DNA from: an uncultured Ruminococcus sp.
GTDB lineage: Bacteria; Bacillota; Clostridia; Lachnospirales; Lachnospiraceae
Reading direction: 5' to 3'
NCBI GenBank assembly: GCA_900066355.1
Contig: FMEL01000002.1
Span: 62,001-126,000 of the forward strand
DNA length: 64,000 nt
Made by a program: the position numbers and the translations under genes. Positions 51,714 to 61,536 of the stretch are shown in pieces (positions within the stretch are counted from its first letter, which is position 1; the number at the start of each line of letters is the position of its first letter). The notes below the pieces were generated by a model, which worked only from the letters and a program-made list of their open reading frames with translations, had not been told where the DNA came from and searched no databases.

Positions 51714-52355
51714 TTATTTATCAATTACATTTCGAAGATTACGGATCAGATTGCGGATTCGTTCATCTTCCATTTTCATGCTGACTTGATTGACGACCAT
51801 TCTTGCAGAAAGTGGGCAGACTTCTTCGAGAACATTCAATCCGTTTTCACGGAGTGTGCTTCCTGTTTCTACAATGTCGACGATCACTTCGGACAGTCCG
51901 ACAATCGGAGCAAGTTCGATGGAACCGTTCAGTTTGATGATTTCTACGGTCTGATGCTTTTTGTTATAGAAATAATTTTTTGCAATATTCGGATATTTGG
52001 TTGCTACACGGATCAGCTGATTATTCTGCAGAAGTTCACGGGCGCTTTCCGGTCCGCAAACACACATACGGCATTTTCCGAAACCGAGATCCATGACTTC
52101 ATACATTTTGCGTCCTTCTTCAAGGATGATGTCTTTGCCGGTAACGCCGATATCAGCGGCACCGTACTCAACGTAGGTAGGTACGTCAGGACCTTTTGCC
52201 AGGAAAAAACGTAATTTCAGTTCTTCGTTGACAAAAATAAGTTTACGCGTATCTTTATCACGCATCTCCTCACAGGTGATACCGATTTTTTCAAACATGT
52301 CCAGGGTTTTCTGGGCAAGTCGTCCTTTTGTAAGTGCAACAGTAAGATATCTCAT
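51714..52355 (-). CDS. hisG: ATP phosphoribosyltransferase, short form
   Basis: HisG joins ATP and PRPP in the first step of histidine synthesis. At 213 residues it is the short form, lacking the C-terminal regulatory domain and needing HisZ. Motifs include LTVALTKGRL at the start and DIVETGSTLRENGL near residue 165, the PRPP site. AAAGGAGG precedes ATG 52355. It begins next to the hisZ stop. Confidence 0.96.
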   Translation of the reverse strand: MRYLTVALTKGRLAQKTLDMFEKIGITCEEMRDKDTRKLIFVNEELKLRFFLAKGPDVPTYVEYGAADIGVTGKDIILEEGRKMYEVMDLGFGKCRMCVCGPESARELLQNNQLIRVATKYPNIAKNYFYNKKHQTVEIIKLNGSIELAPIVGLSEVIVDIVETGSTLRENGLNVLEEVCPLSARMVVNQVSMKMEDERIRNLIRNLRNVIDK

Positions 52356-52356
52356 A

Positions 52357-53475
52357 TCAGCAGTCCTCCTTTTCGCGGCGCAGGGCAACGGATGTACCCT
52401 TGCTTCTGAGTTCCTGAGCTTCCCGGATGGCTTCACAGCGGTTTGCCTCCGTATAAGTCAGGATGACCGGCGCTTTCTTTTTCGGAAGGCAGATCTTCTG
52501 TCTGGACAATGCCATGAGCAAATTATCTACAGCAAGTCCGAAACCGATGGAGGCAGCAGGCTTTCCGAAATGTTTCAGAAGTTCATTGTAGCGGCCGCCT
52601 TTTACGACCGGTTCACCGGTTCCATAGGTGTATGCCTGAAAAATGATTCCGGTATAGTACTGCAGTTTGCTGAGCATACCAAAATCAAAACTGATATATT
52701 TTTCGTATCCGTAGATTTTAAGAATCTCATAAATCTCTTCCAGACGTTCTACTGCTTTGATCGCACAGATATTGTCTGTCAGGCTGCGTGCTTTTGCAAG
52801 AACTTCTGCAGAGCCAAAGAGATGAGGCAGTTCCAGAAAAGCTTTTTCCAGATTTTTCGGGATATTCTGGCTGCGGACAAGATCTTCTACGCCAAAGTAA
52901 TTCTTCTGAGAAATCAGAGAACGGAGATTTTCTTCTGCTTCGGTATCCAATCCTGCGTCCTGCAGAAGTGATTTGAAGTAATCCACCTGTCCGACACTGA
53001 CCTGAAATTCTTTCAGACCGGATTTAAGAAGACATTCTACAGTCATGGCAAGAAGTTCCGCATCTGCTTCGGCAGAATCATCACCGATACGCTCGACACC
53101 CATCTGTGTCGTTTCTTTCAGACGTCCCTGATAACTGGAGTTATTAATGAAAGTATTTCCTGTATAGGACAGTGTGACAACTTCCTGCTCTGGATTGAAA
53201 TAAGTGGCGCAGGCTCTGGAAACAGATGGGGTAAAGTCCGGACGTAATACCAGAGTGTTTCCTTCACGGTCAAAAAATTTATAAAGATCCTTGGATGGAA
53301 TCGTTCCAACCTCTCTGCTGAAAACTTCAAAATATTCAAAAGAAGGAGTTTCAATCTCCTCATATCCATAGGAATCAAATACTGTGCGGATTTCTGTCTG
53401 AAGATGATGCTTCTGACTGCACTCTCCGTTGTAAATATCGCGTACACCTTCCGGCGTGTGAAAAATTCGCTGCAT
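52357..53475 (-). CDS. hisZ: ATP phosphoribosyltransferase regulatory subunit
   Basis: HisZ is a histidyl-tRNA synthetase-like protein that forms the active complex with short HisG and carries feedback control. The 372-residue protein shows HTPEGVRDIY at the start, LVLRPDFTPSVSRACA (motif 2-like) near residue 75, and VVKGGRYNELLKHFGKPAASIGFG (motif 3-like) near 290, but no anticodon-binding domain. It is the first gene of the operon, after a strong promoter. Confidence 0.93.
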   Translation of the reverse strand: MQRIFHTPEGVRDIYNGECSQKHHLQTEIRTVFDSYGYEEIETPSFEYFEVFSREVGTIPSKDLYKFFDREGNTLVLRPDFTPSVSRACATYFNPEQEVVTLSYTGNTFINNSSYQGRLKETTQMGVERIGDDSAEADAELLAMTVECLLKSGLKEFQVSVGQVDYFKSLLQDAGLDTEAEENLRSLISQKNYFGVEDLVRSQNIPKNLEKAFLELPHLFGSAEVLAKARSLTDNICAIKAVERLEEIYEILKIYGYEKYISFDFGMLSKLQYYTGIIFQAYTYGTGEPVVKGGRYNELLKHFGKPAASIGFGLAVDNLLMALSRQKICLPKKKAPVILTYTEANRCEAIREAQELRSKGTSVALRREKEDC

Positions 53476-53543
53476 AATCGTTTCCTCCTCACCACATGAG
53501 AAACACTTTAACGTGCTACCATGCTACTATATAAAACAAAGAA

Positions 53544-53572
53544 ATTATAATAGGAAAAACCCAAATTGTCAA
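53544..53572 (-). promoter_or_regulatory. Consensus sigma-A promoter of the his operon
   Basis: On the minus strand TTGACA and TATAAT are separated by exactly 17 bases. The -35 overlaps the stop codon of recU. The leader is only about 62 bases and contains no T-box features, so no attenuator is apparent. Confidence 0.85.
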
Positions 53573-54102
53573 TCCCGCAATTTCAAATCTGTCTGGATTC
53601 CATCAAGATACGGAATCAGGAATCCATTTTTTTTCTGAAGATAATAAATGTTATTTAATTCTTCGCGTCGAAAACTTTTGCGCCCGCCCTCTTTCATACG
53701 GTTCCAGAAAATCATCAGATCACGTAATGGCAGGTAATAAAATAAATCAGCATGACTGAAAAAGATAAGAAAAAAAGCAATGCCCCCCTGCTGTTCGAAT
53801 GCATTCATAAACTCGACCTGGTGTGGGTGGATATTGCTTAATGGGAATGTATCAACACTGCATTCTTTGGCATCGAAGCAAACAGGAATTCCCTGTACAG
53901 CGCCGATGTAATCGACGGTACTTCTCTGTTCAAAGTAAGCAAGTGTGATATGCCGGTTTTCTTTGTCCATGCGGACTGGTGTGATCGGTGTGGGAATCTT
54001 CTGGATCAAGGCAAGCTTTTTCTCGGCGTATTGTTCGTTTGTACGATTGATGAGATCCTCCAGGGTAGAACCCCGGAGGCCTCTGCTGTTCCATGTTGCC
54101 AT
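53569..54102 (-). CDS. recU: Holliday junction resolvase RecU
   Basis: RecU cuts four-way junctions in Gram-positives. The 177-residue protein has the N-terminal NSRGLRGSTLEDLIN, the active-site STVDYIGAVQGIPVCFDAKE (Asp and Glu-Lys of a PD-(D/E)xK fold, about residues 60-80) and HPHQVEFMNAFEQQGGIAFF. AGAGGAATA precedes the start. It follows lepB by 11 bases. Confidence 0.94.
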   Translation of the reverse strand: MATWNSRGLRGSTLEDLINRTNEQYAEKKLALIQKIPTPITPVRMDKENRHITLAYFEQRSTVDYIGAVQGIPVCFDAKECSVDTFPLSNIHPHQVEFMNAFEQQGGIAFFLIFFSHADLFYYLPLRDLMIFWNRMKEGGRKSFRREELNNIYYLQKKNGFLIPYLDGIQTDLKLRD

Positions 54103-54113
54103 ATATATTCCTC

Positions 54114-54671
54114 TTATTTCAGAAGCTTGATGGATGGATAATAGCGAACGATTGCTTTTCCTACGATTTCATCAAAGGAAACAAAGGTGTTCTTCCAGAA
54201 TCTGGAATCTCTGGAATATTCACGGTTGTCTCCGAGCATGAAGTAACTGTTTTCAGGCACTGTGTACGGACCATAATTTCCGGTCGGTACTTCTGGTACA
54301 AAACTGTCATCCAGAGGTTCATCGGAACCGTTTATGTAGACTTTTCCGTCACGGATTTCAACAGTCTCACCTGGAAGTCCGATCAGACGTTTGATAAACA
54401 GCTGGCTTTCGTCATCCGGGAACTTGAAGATGATGATATCAAAACGTTCCGGGTCTTTTGTCTGGTGTGAAATATGTTTGCCGAAAAGATCAAAGTTAAG
54501 TCCGTATGCCATACGAAATCCGAAGATACGGTCACCGGTCATGATCGTGTTTTCCATAGATTCAGAAGGAATCTTTGCATTGATAAGAACTACGTTGTTT
54601 ACCACAAGAACAACGACAACAACAATAATGATCATTTTTATATAGTCCCAGATCTCATTCCAGATTTTCAT
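54114..54671 (-). CDS. lepB: Signal peptidase I
   Basis: The 185-residue protein has one N-terminal membrane segment (residues about 12-32) and the Ser-Lys dyad: S38 in PSESME and K94 in IKRLIGLPGE, followed by MLGDNREYSRDSR. It removes signal peptides outside the membrane. It overlaps the rluA-family gene by 17 bases. A ribosome site is present (GAGAGTTAT, weak) inside that gene. Confidence 0.95.
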   Translation of the reverse strand: MKIWNEIWDYIKMIIIVVVVVLVVNNVVLINAKIPSESMENTIMTGDRIFGFRMAYGLNFDLFGKHISHQTKDPERFDIIIFKFPDDESQLFIKRLIGLPGETVEIRDGKVYINGSDEPLDDSFVPEVPTGNYGPYTVPENSYFMLGDNREYSRDSRFWKNTFVSFDEIVGKAIVRYYPSIKLLK

Positions 54672-55647
54672 AATAACTCTCCTCTAAGTGTTCTTCTTTT
54701 AATATGGTTAAAAACTGCTTTGGCAAAGGTGCAAGGAAACATTTGCCGGACAATGTGGCGAGCTTTCCGGTAAGCTCCGGGAAAGTCAGCCGGTATGCGT
54801 GAAGCAGCTGATGATTCAGATGAAATTTTTCATGGAAATAACGGTTAAATTCTTTTTGACCGTATTTCATATCGCCGGCAAGGGGATGTCCCTCGGAGGC
54901 AAGATGGGCGCGGATCTGATGTGTCCGTCCGGTGATCAGACGCACACGCAGAAGCGTCATATGACTGGTATGTCCCAGCGGTTCATAGCGCGTTTCTATG
55001 GGCTGGGAATCTTTTATTTTTGTTTTTGATATCGTTACTTTATTAAGCTTTGTGTCTTTGTAAAGATATCCGCGGATTTGTTCCTTTTCGGTCAGGATAC
55101 CTTTGACAATGCAGAGATAATCCTTATGGATCGTGCGGTCGTGAAACAGGGAGGACAATTCCTGAAGTCCGGCGAGGGACTTTCCTGCTGCGACGATACC
55201 GCTTGTATTTTTGTCCAGGCGGTTGCATACAGATGGATGAAAAGTACGCAGTCCTTCTTCTGTAATTGAACCATTATTTAAAAGGTATCCGATCAGGTAT
55301 TCTACGAGTGATGGTTCTTTTGTATCATCAGGCTGAGAAAGCATGCCGACAGGTTTGTTGATTAAAAGAATATCACTGTCTTCGTAGAGAATATCAAGAT
55401 CTGTCACTGCTCTCGCAGTTTGTTGCTGCTGGCTGAATTTTGCAAAAGTGTCATCACTTAAGAAAAGTTTTATCTGATCTCCGGTCTGAAGCTTTTCGTT
55501 TCCACTTGCTTTTTTGCCGTTTAAGGTGATGTTTTTCTTGCGGAGCATCTTATAAAAGAAACTTTTGGGTGCATTTCCCAGCAGTTTTGCAAGATATTTG
55601 TCAAAGCGCTGCCCCGCTTCATTATCTGTAATCTGAAATTCTTTCAT
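54655..55647 (-). CDS. RluA-family pseudouridine synthase
   Basis: The 330-residue protein has an S4-type N-terminus (FDKYLAKLLGNAPKSFFYKMLRKKNI) and a synthase domain with the catalytic aspartate in CNRLDKNTSGI near residue 142 and the GRTHQIRAHLASEGHPLAGD motif near 222. It is RluC/RluA-like; the target in rRNA is not determined. AAAGGAG precedes the start. Confidence 0.9.
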   Translation of the reverse strand: MKEFQITDNEAGQRFDKYLAKLLGNAPKSFFYKMLRKKNITLNGKKASGNEKLQTGDQIKLFLSDDTFAKFSQQQQTARAVTDLDILYEDSDILLINKPVGMLSQPDDTKEPSLVEYLIGYLLNNGSITEEGLRTFHPSVCNRLDKNTSGIVAAGKSLAGLQELSSLFHDRTIHKDYLCIVKGILTEKEQIRGYLYKDTKLNKVTISKTKIKDSQPIETRYEPLGHTSHMTLLRVRLITGRTHQIRAHLASEGHPLAGDMKYGQKEFNRYFHEKFHLNHQLLHAYRLTFPELTGKLATLSGKCFLAPLPKQFLTILKEEHLEESYYENLE

Positions 55648-55656
55648 ATGGCTCCT

Positions 55657-56280
55657 TTACAGGCAGATCGCAAGGATGGTGTGTTTGATCAGCTCGTCTC
55701 TTGACAGATCCGGGTATTTTTCATCCGGACGGAATTTGATGCCCTCTTCCAGAGATTCTTTATGTTCATTCATAGAATCAAGACGTTCCAGAAACTGCTC
55801 CAGTCTGGTAAATATCTTTACATTGACTTTGAAACCGTTTCCGCGGAGAATCTTCTGCGCTTCCTGTTCCATAAATGCAAGATTGATTTTTGGATCGCTG
55901 CTGTAGCCGACGACAACATTTCCGCAGATTGCAAATGCGTCGATGGAAGCACTTTTTTCATAAAAGGTCATGTACATTTCGTAGGACATGGTAAGCTTTC
56001 CGGCATGCTGGCTGATTTTTTTATAAACAGAAGCATCCAGTGGTCTGGCACGAAAGATCATGATCAGGCTGACCAGTGATTTACATGCAGGCAGACAGCC
56101 GACAACTGCTACGACAGTCCAGATAGTCAGTCTTGTATGAAAATATAATAATGCAGTGAAAAAAATCAACAATGGTACAGCAAACAAAATGGATGTGATG
56201 AGAATACGCCTTTTTTTCTCCGAGGAAAGGTATCCGAAATCGCCCTTGCTGCTGTTGGAAAATATATTTTTTTTACTCAT
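55657..56280 (-). CDS. Conserved membrane protein of unknown function
   Basis: The 207-residue protein has a charged N-terminus, two adjacent membrane segments (about residues 27-47 and 51-75) and a cytoplasmic C-terminal domain of about 130 residues with mixed alpha/beta character (VNVKIFTRLEQFLERLDSMNEHK). I do not recognise a named domain. It is tightly packed between ygiQ and the rluA-family gene, with AAAGGAG upstream. The role is unknown. Confidence 0.75.
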   Translation of the reverse strand: MSKKNIFSNSSKGDFGYLSSEKKRRILITSILFAVPLLIFFTALLYFHTRLTIWTVVAVVGCLPACKSLVSLIMIFRARPLDASVYKKISQHAGKLTMSYEMYMTFYEKSASIDAFAICGNVVVGYSSDPKINLAFMEQEAQKILRGNGFKVNVKIFTRLEQFLERLDSMNEHKESLEEGIKFRPDEKYPDLSRDELIKHTILAICL

Positions 56281-56295
56281 GAAACGCTCCTTTAG

Positions 56296-58206
56296 TTATT
56301 TTCGGGTCTTTTTCTTATGGGTGTTGCGGATCGTTCGACCGGTTCTTTTTCCGGAGGATGCTTTATGACCAGAGAAAGTACGTTCTGTACGCTGGTTGTT
56401 GTCTTTGCTGTCTCGCTCCGGACGAATCAGGCATTTCGGTCCAAAGCCAACCAGATCCATCCGACCTGCTTTTTTTAGTCCTTCAAGAACCAGTTTGCGA
56501 TTGGCTGGATTTTTGTACTGCATCAGTGCACGCTGAATTGCTTTTTCGTGTGGATCACGTGGTACATAAACCGGTGTTCCGTCTCTCGGATCAATGCCGG
56601 TATAATACATACAGGTAGACAGCGTAGATGGTGTCGGATAGAAATCCTGTACCTGCTCCGGGGTGAAACCGAGATCACGTACATATTCAGCAAGTTTAAC
56701 CGCGTCTTTGAGCGTACACCCCGGATGGGATGACATAAAATAAGGTACCGCGTACTGTTTTTTGCCGGTAGCCTGATTTTCTTTGTCATAAGCTTTGATG
56801 AAAGCTTCATAGACCTGATGGTTCGGTTTGCCCATGTAATGAAGTACCTGATTGGAAACATGTTCCGGTGCAACGCGGAGCTGACCGCTGATATGGTGCT
56901 TTACAAGTTCTTTCAAAAAAATAGGACTTTTGTCTGCAACTACATAATCAAACCGGACGCCTGAACGGATAAATACTTTTTTGACGCCTGGAATTTCACG
57001 CAGCTTCCGAAGCAGAGAAACGTAGTCGGAATGATCCACTCTGAGGTTTTTGCAGGGTTCAGGAAACAGACACTGCCTGTTTGAGCAGACACCCTTGGTC
57101 AGCTGTTTCTGACACGAAGGCTGACGGAAATCGGCAGTAGGTCCGCCGACATCATGAATATAACCTTTGAAATCCGGATTCTGTGTCATTTTTATGGCTT
57201 CTCTGAGTATAGATTCATGACTCCTGGTCTGCAGAATCCTTCCCTGATGAAAAGTCAGCGCACAGAAACTACAGCCGCCAAAACAACCACGGTTGCTTGT
57301 GAGACTGAATTTGATTTCTTCCAGAGCAGGAATGCCGCCCATGGAATCATAGACCGGATGCCATGTCTCACGATACGGAAGATCGTAGACATCGTCCATT
57401 TCCTGCTGCGTAAGAGGAAGCGCCGGAGGGTTCTGGATAACATATCCTCTGTTGCCGTAGTCCTCTGCAAGAGGATGTGCGGTAAAAGGATCTGTATTGC
57501 GATACTGTATATTGAAGCTTTCGGCATATGTTTTTTTGTCTGCAGTGACGGCTTCAAAAGATGGAAGTACAATCGGATCATAAACACGGGAAAGTTCTTT
57601 GCTTTTGAAGACGGTCCCCGGAATATAGGTGATTTCCTCGACCGGAATTCCGCTCTGAAGAGCTTCTGCGATCTGAATGATGGAATGCTCTCCCATTCCA
57701 TATGAAATCAGATCGGCACCGGAATCCATAAGGACGCTGCGGCGCACACGGTTACTCCAGTAATCATAATGTGCCAGACGACGAAGACTTGCCTCGATGC
57801 CGCCGAGAATGATCGGTGTATGTTTGTAGGTCTGGCGGATAAGATTGCTGTAAACAACCGTTGGCATATCCGGTCGGAGCCCCATCTGTCCTCCCGGTGA
57901 ATATGCATCTTTCTGACGGTGTTTACGTGATACGGTATAATGGTTTACCATCGAGTCCATATTTCCGGCCGTAACAAGAAATCCGAGACGTGGCTCACCA
58001 AATACCTGAATACTTTCTTTTTTGCGCCAGTCAGGCTGTGCAATGATTCCGACCCGATATCCTCTGCTCTCCAGCAGCCGGCTGATGATCGCGGAACCAA
58101 AAGAAGGATGGTCGATGTAGGCATCACCGGTAACGTAGACAAAGTCCACGCAGTCCCATCCTCTTTTCTGCATATCTTTTTTGTTTATTGGTAAAAAATC
58201 CTGCAT
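56296..58206 (-). CDS. ygiQ: YgiQ family radical SAM protein
   Basis: The 636-residue protein carries an N-terminal segment typical of YgiQ (DFVYVTGDAYIDHPSFG), a radical SAM domain with the cluster motif CFGGCSFC near residue 308, and a DUF3362-type C-terminal region (QVQDFYPTPSTLSTCMYYTG) with a basic tail. The reaction is unknown. TAGGAG precedes the ATG. It follows relQ by 9 bases. Confidence 0.92.
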   Translation of the reverse strand: MQDFLPINKKDMQKRGWDCVDFVYVTGDAYIDHPSFGSAIISRLLESRGYRVGIIAQPDWRKKESIQVFGEPRLGFLVTAGNMDSMVNHYTVSRKHRQKDAYSPGGQMGLRPDMPTVVYSNLIRQTYKHTPIILGGIEASLRRLAHYDYWSNRVRRSVLMDSGADLISYGMGEHSIIQIAEALQSGIPVEEITYIPGTVFKSKELSRVYDPIVLPSFEAVTADKKTYAESFNIQYRNTDPFTAHPLAEDYGNRGYVIQNPPALPLTQQEMDDVYDLPYRETWHPVYDSMGGIPALEEIKFSLTSNRGCFGGCSFCALTFHQGRILQTRSHESILREAIKMTQNPDFKGYIHDVGGPTADFRQPSCQKQLTKGVCSNRQCLFPEPCKNLRVDHSDYVSLLRKLREIPGVKKVFIRSGVRFDYVVADKSPIFLKELVKHHISGQLRVAPEHVSNQVLHYMGKPNHQVYEAFIKAYDKENQATGKKQYAVPYFMSSHPGCTLKDAVKLAEYVRDLGFTPEQVQDFYPTPSTLSTCMYYTGIDPRDGTPVYVPRDPHEKAIQRALMQYKNPANRKLVLEGLKKAGRMDLVGFGPKCLIRPERDSKDNNQRTERTFSGHKASSGKRTGRTIRNTHKKKTRK

Positions 58207-58215
58207 GCGTTACTC

Positions 58216-59022
58216 CTAAAATGATACGGATTGTGCACGATAGCCCTCGGCAATAATATCAAGTTGACGGTGAAAACGTGCAAGCTGCTGCAGATCCTTC
58301 GTGCGGAAGACACGTAAAAATTCGTCCTGAATTTTTTCGACTTCCCGTTTGTTGGAAATCTTGTAAAGATTTTCGATGCTGAGAAGGATATCTTTGACAA
58401 GATTGGACTGCATCTGAGAAGAATTCTGCGCATCCATGATCTCATTGCGGACAGAGGACATTTCATGATCCAGTGCAATGATAGCGTCGGCTGCATTGCT
58501 GAGTCGTTCTGCTACATGCAAAGGCATTTCACCTTTGTACTTGTATTGCAGAGAATGTTCAATCGTTGCCCAGAAATTCATTGCCATAGTACGAATCTGG
58601 ATTTCTGCCTGCAGTCTCTTCGGACCGCTGATCGTATCTACAGTATAATAAATAATCAGATGATAACTTCGGTATCCGCTCTGTTTGATGTGTTTGAGGT
58701 AATTTTTTTCACTTTTTATCACCATATCGCTGCGGTCTCGGATCATCGCGGCAACAGTATCAATATCTTCTTCGAACTGACATATGATACGGATTCCGGC
58801 GATGTCTTCTATTTCTTCTTCCATTTTATCCATCGGGATATGCTTGCGCTGCATTTTTTCCAGAATGCTTGGAAGACTTTTTACACGACCGCTGACCTGC
58901 TCTATCGGAGAATACAGGTCGTTTTGCTTATGTTCATCTATAATATGTTCAAATTTTACCATCAGTTCTCTGACGGCAAGCTCATATGGACATAAAATAC
59001 TTCTCCATAACTGTATTTCCAT
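58216..59022 (-). CDS. Small alarmone synthetase (RelQ-type GTP pyrophosphokinase)
   Basis: The 268-residue protein has only the RelA/SpoT synthetase domain (about residues 30-190): VSGRVKSLPSILEKMQRK, DIAGIRIICQFEEDID, GYRSYHLIIYY and QAEIQIRTMAMNFWATIEHSLQYK. There is no hydrolase, TGS or ACT domain, so it is a RelQ/SAS1-type enzyme that makes (p)ppGpp. AAGGAG precedes ATG 59022; the frame back to 59082 lies before it. A TATAAT lies about 60 bases upstream. It heads the ygiQ-to-recU run. Confidence 0.92.
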   Translation of the reverse strand: MEIQLWRSILCPYELAVRELMVKFEHIIDEHKQNDLYSPIEQVSGRVKSLPSILEKMQRKHIPMDKMEEEIEDIAGIRIICQFEEDIDTVAAMIRDRSDMVIKSEKNYLKHIKQSGYRSYHLIIYYTVDTISGPKRLQAEIQIRTMAMNFWATIEHSLQYKYKGEMPLHVAERLSNAADAIIALDHEMSSVRNEIMDAQNSSQMQSNLVKDILLSIENLYKISNKREVEKIQDEFLRVFRTKDLQQLARFHRQLDIIAEGYRAQSVSF

Positions 59023-59121
59023 ATAAATCGCTCCTTGACGAGTTGTTGCATTGAAGAAATGTTCCATAGTACCGGAAGACAAAACTTCTCGTACATTATA
59101 ACACAGATTGCAGAAATTATG

Positions 59122-59931
59122 TTAAGAATATGTATACTTTCTTGTGTTTTTTCGAAGAATGTCCAGGATGTGGTAGGGATTTACACTCATCTCGTCAGTG
59201 TATAAGGTGGGAATATAAATTCCCAGATGCAGATGAACCGGGAATTTTCCGACGGTTCCCACTTTTCCGTAGCCGGAATTTCCCATAAATCCAAGAATGT
59301 CTCCGGCAGAAACAGTATCACCGACTGTGAGATCAGGCTCATAAGAGGCAAGGTGCGCATAATAAAAAAAGGCACCGGATTCAGAACGGATTCCAATTCG
59401 GTAACCGCCTAGAGGAAGCCAGCCTTTCTGTTCGATGATGCCATCGGTGATGCTGATGATTGGATAATAGTTCGAAATGTTGCGCGAGGCAAAAATATCG
59501 GTACCTTCGTGCCGGCGCTCTCCTCCGTAGCTGCGTGGTGCCAGCCAGCTGTCTTCAAAAAAGACTGCCGTATTGGCAACTGGGAAATATTCCAGATCTG
59601 ACCAGATCATTTCATAATATTTTTTCAGAAGAAGGAATTCGTCTCTTTTGTATTTCAGATAAGGTGCGGCATTGGCTGAGACGTTTTTTGGAAAAAAATC
59701 TCCGTCGAGCATGGTTGTGGTGAGAAGTTCGGCAAATGAATGACCGGGATAAGTTGTTTTGGACAGCTCTTTGTAGAGAGATGGAGACAGAAACTGTTCA
59801 CGGAATTCATCAGAATTACAGGTTGTAGCTGTCAGACCTGAGACATGGCTTCTGTCCTGAATCAGCCAGACAAGGATGAAGCAGTTTATAATAAATAAAA
59901 TGAGGAGGAAAAACAGACGGGATGATTTCAT
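59122..59931 (-). CDS. Membrane-anchored M23 family peptidase
   Basis: The 269-residue protein has an N-terminal membrane anchor (residues about 5-25) and a C-terminal LytM/M23 domain. The zinc ligands are visible in RHEGTDI near residue 140 and VHLHLG near 230. It probably cuts peptide cross-links in the wall or acts in sporulation. ATG 59931 is chosen, with AAAAAGGA upstream; the frame to 60072 is out of context in the pepD 3' end. Confidence 0.85.
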   Translation of the reverse strand: MKSSRLFFLLILFIINCFILVWLIQDRSHVSGLTATTCNSDEFREQFLSPSLYKELSKTTYPGHSFAELLTTTMLDGDFFPKNVSANAAPYLKYKRDEFLLLKKYYEMIWSDLEYFPVANTAVFFEDSWLAPRSYGGERRHEGTDIFASRNISNYYPIISITDGIIEQKGWLPLGGYRIGIRSESGAFFYYAHLASYEPDLTVGDTVSAGDILGFMGNSGYGKVGTVGKFPVHLHLGIYIPTLYTDEMSVNPYHILDILRKNTRKYTYS

Positions 59932-59961
59932 ACTGAAAAAGTCCTTTTTCACAATATATGC

Positions 59962-59989
59962 AAAAAGATCCCATCGAAGTGAGGGATCT
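59962..59989 (-). terminator. Rho-independent terminator of pepD
   Basis: On the minus strand AGATCCC and GGGATCT form a 7-bp stem with a 10-base loop, followed by TTTTT. It separates pepD from the M23 gene. Confidence 0.75.
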
Positions 59990-60029
59990 TTTACAAGGCA
60001 GATATATGATAAAAAAAGCTGTTTCAAAA

Positions 60030-61481
60030 TCAGTCTTTTAACTGTTCCAGAACTTTGACAAGATAATTCCATACACGTTCCGTGGATGCGATATCAAGCA
60101 CTTCTTCAGAAGTATGGATGTCTTTCATATTTGGTCCGAGAGATACACAGTCAAGACCTTCGATCTTTTTGTAGAAAAGACCGCATTCGAGACCTGCATG
60201 GATGGCAACAACTTCCGGTTTCTGTCCGTACATTTCCTCGTAAACAGATACCATTTTGTCACGGAGCGGGGAATCTTTGCGGTATTCCCATGCCGGATAA
60301 GCACCCTGAATTTCGTATTCTCCACCGAGGAATTCGGTCAGATACTGGATTTTGTCGGAAAGTGCATCTCTGGCTACTTCTACGGAACTTCTGACGCTGG
60401 ATCTGGCGAAGAATTCATCGTCGGACAGCTTAACGATACCGATGTTTGTGGATGTTTCCACCAGACCTTCAATGTTGCCGCTCATTTTCTGGATGCCAAA
60501 CGGAATCTGTACGAGATAGAATAATACTTTTTCACGGCTGGTCGGATGAAGAACATCAGTTTCTGCATGTCCTTCTTCTGTGATCTGGACAGTGATGTTG
60601 CCGTCAGTGCCGGCATACTCTTCGCGTAAACCATCTTCTGCTTTGGCTGCACTGGCTTTTACTGCTTCGACATCTTCTCTGGCAACAAGAATTTCACATA
60701 TGGCTTCTCTTGTGATGGCATTGTCTTTCTGACCACCTTCATAAGAAATAATTTCGTAATCTGCCTCTTGTTTGAGAGCATAGAGAAATCTTCCCATAAC
60801 AATATTGGCATTGGCACGTTTTTTATCAATTTCAGAACCGGAATGTCCGCCCATAAGACCGCTGACTTTAACTTCGAGCTTTTCGCCTTCTGCTGCAACA
60901 CGTTGAACCGGAATATGGCTGACTGCGGAAAGACCGCCGGCACAGCTGATCCAGAGACTTCCTTCTGCTTCGGAATCCATGTTGATCATACGTTTGCCGC
61001 TGAGTACGCTGCAATCAAGCCCGAAAGCTCCGAGAAGACCGATTTCTTCATCTACAGTGATCAGCACTTCCAGCGCCGGGTGTGGGATGTCTGTACTGTC
61101 AAGAAGTGCAAGGGAATAAGCAACTGCAATGCCGTCATCTCCACCGAGTGTGGTGCCGTTTGCAGATACGTATCCGTCTTTGACAGAAAGGTTCAGACCG
61201 TCCTTGGTAAAGTCATGCTCTACATCAGGTCTTTTTTCACAGACCATATCCATATGTCCCTGAAGGATGACGGTCGGAGCGTTTTCGTATCCTGCGGTTG
61301 CAGGTTTGTAGATAATGACGTTGTTCAGTTCATCCTGAACATATTTGAAACCATGCTCTTTTGCGAAATTTACAAGATAATCACTGATCTGTCTGGTGTT
61401 TCTGGAACCATGCGGGATCTTGCAGATTTCCTCAAAATAATAAAAGACTTTTTTTGGTTCGCAATTTTCTAATACTCTCAT
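60030..61481 (-). CDS. pepD: Aminoacyl-histidine dipeptidase (PepD, M20 family)
   Basis: The 483-residue metallopeptidase has the M20 motifs GHMDMVCE near residue 76, GGDDGIAVA near 113 and DEEIGLLGAFG near 143, plus the lid domain with GHSGSEIDKKRANAN. It cleaves Xaa-His and other dipeptides in the cytoplasm. GGAGGAAA precedes ATG 61481; the upstream in-frame ATGs overlap that site. Confidence 0.93.
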   Translation of the reverse strand: MRVLENCEPKKVFYYFEEICKIPHGSRNTRQISDYLVNFAKEHGFKYVQDELNNVIIYKPATAGYENAPTVILQGHMDMVCEKRPDVEHDFTKDGLNLSVKDGYVSANGTTLGGDDGIAVAYSLALLDSTDIPHPALEVLITVDEEIGLLGAFGLDCSVLSGKRMINMDSEAEGSLWISCAGGLSAVSHIPVQRVAAEGEKLEVKVSGLMGGHSGSEIDKKRANANIVMGRFLYALKQEADYEIISYEGGQKDNAITREAICEILVAREDVEAVKASAAKAEDGLREEYAGTDGNITVQITEEGHAETDVLHPTSREKVLFYLVQIPFGIQKMSGNIEGLVETSTNIGIVKLSDDEFFARSSVRSSVEVARDALSDKIQYLTEFLGGEYEIQGAYPAWEYRKDSPLRDKMVSVYEEMYGQKPEVVAIHAGLECGLFYKKIEGLDCVSLGPNMKDIHTSEEVLDIASTERVWNYLVKVLEQLKD

Positions 61482-61536
61482 ATTGGTTTCCTCCATGAAA
61501 TAAATGATGACAATCATTGTTTGTTATATTTTATCG

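Noticed and set aside
53476..53537. T-box leader for the his operon
   Set aside because: The leader is only about 62 bases, with no specifier stem, T-box sequence or terminator.
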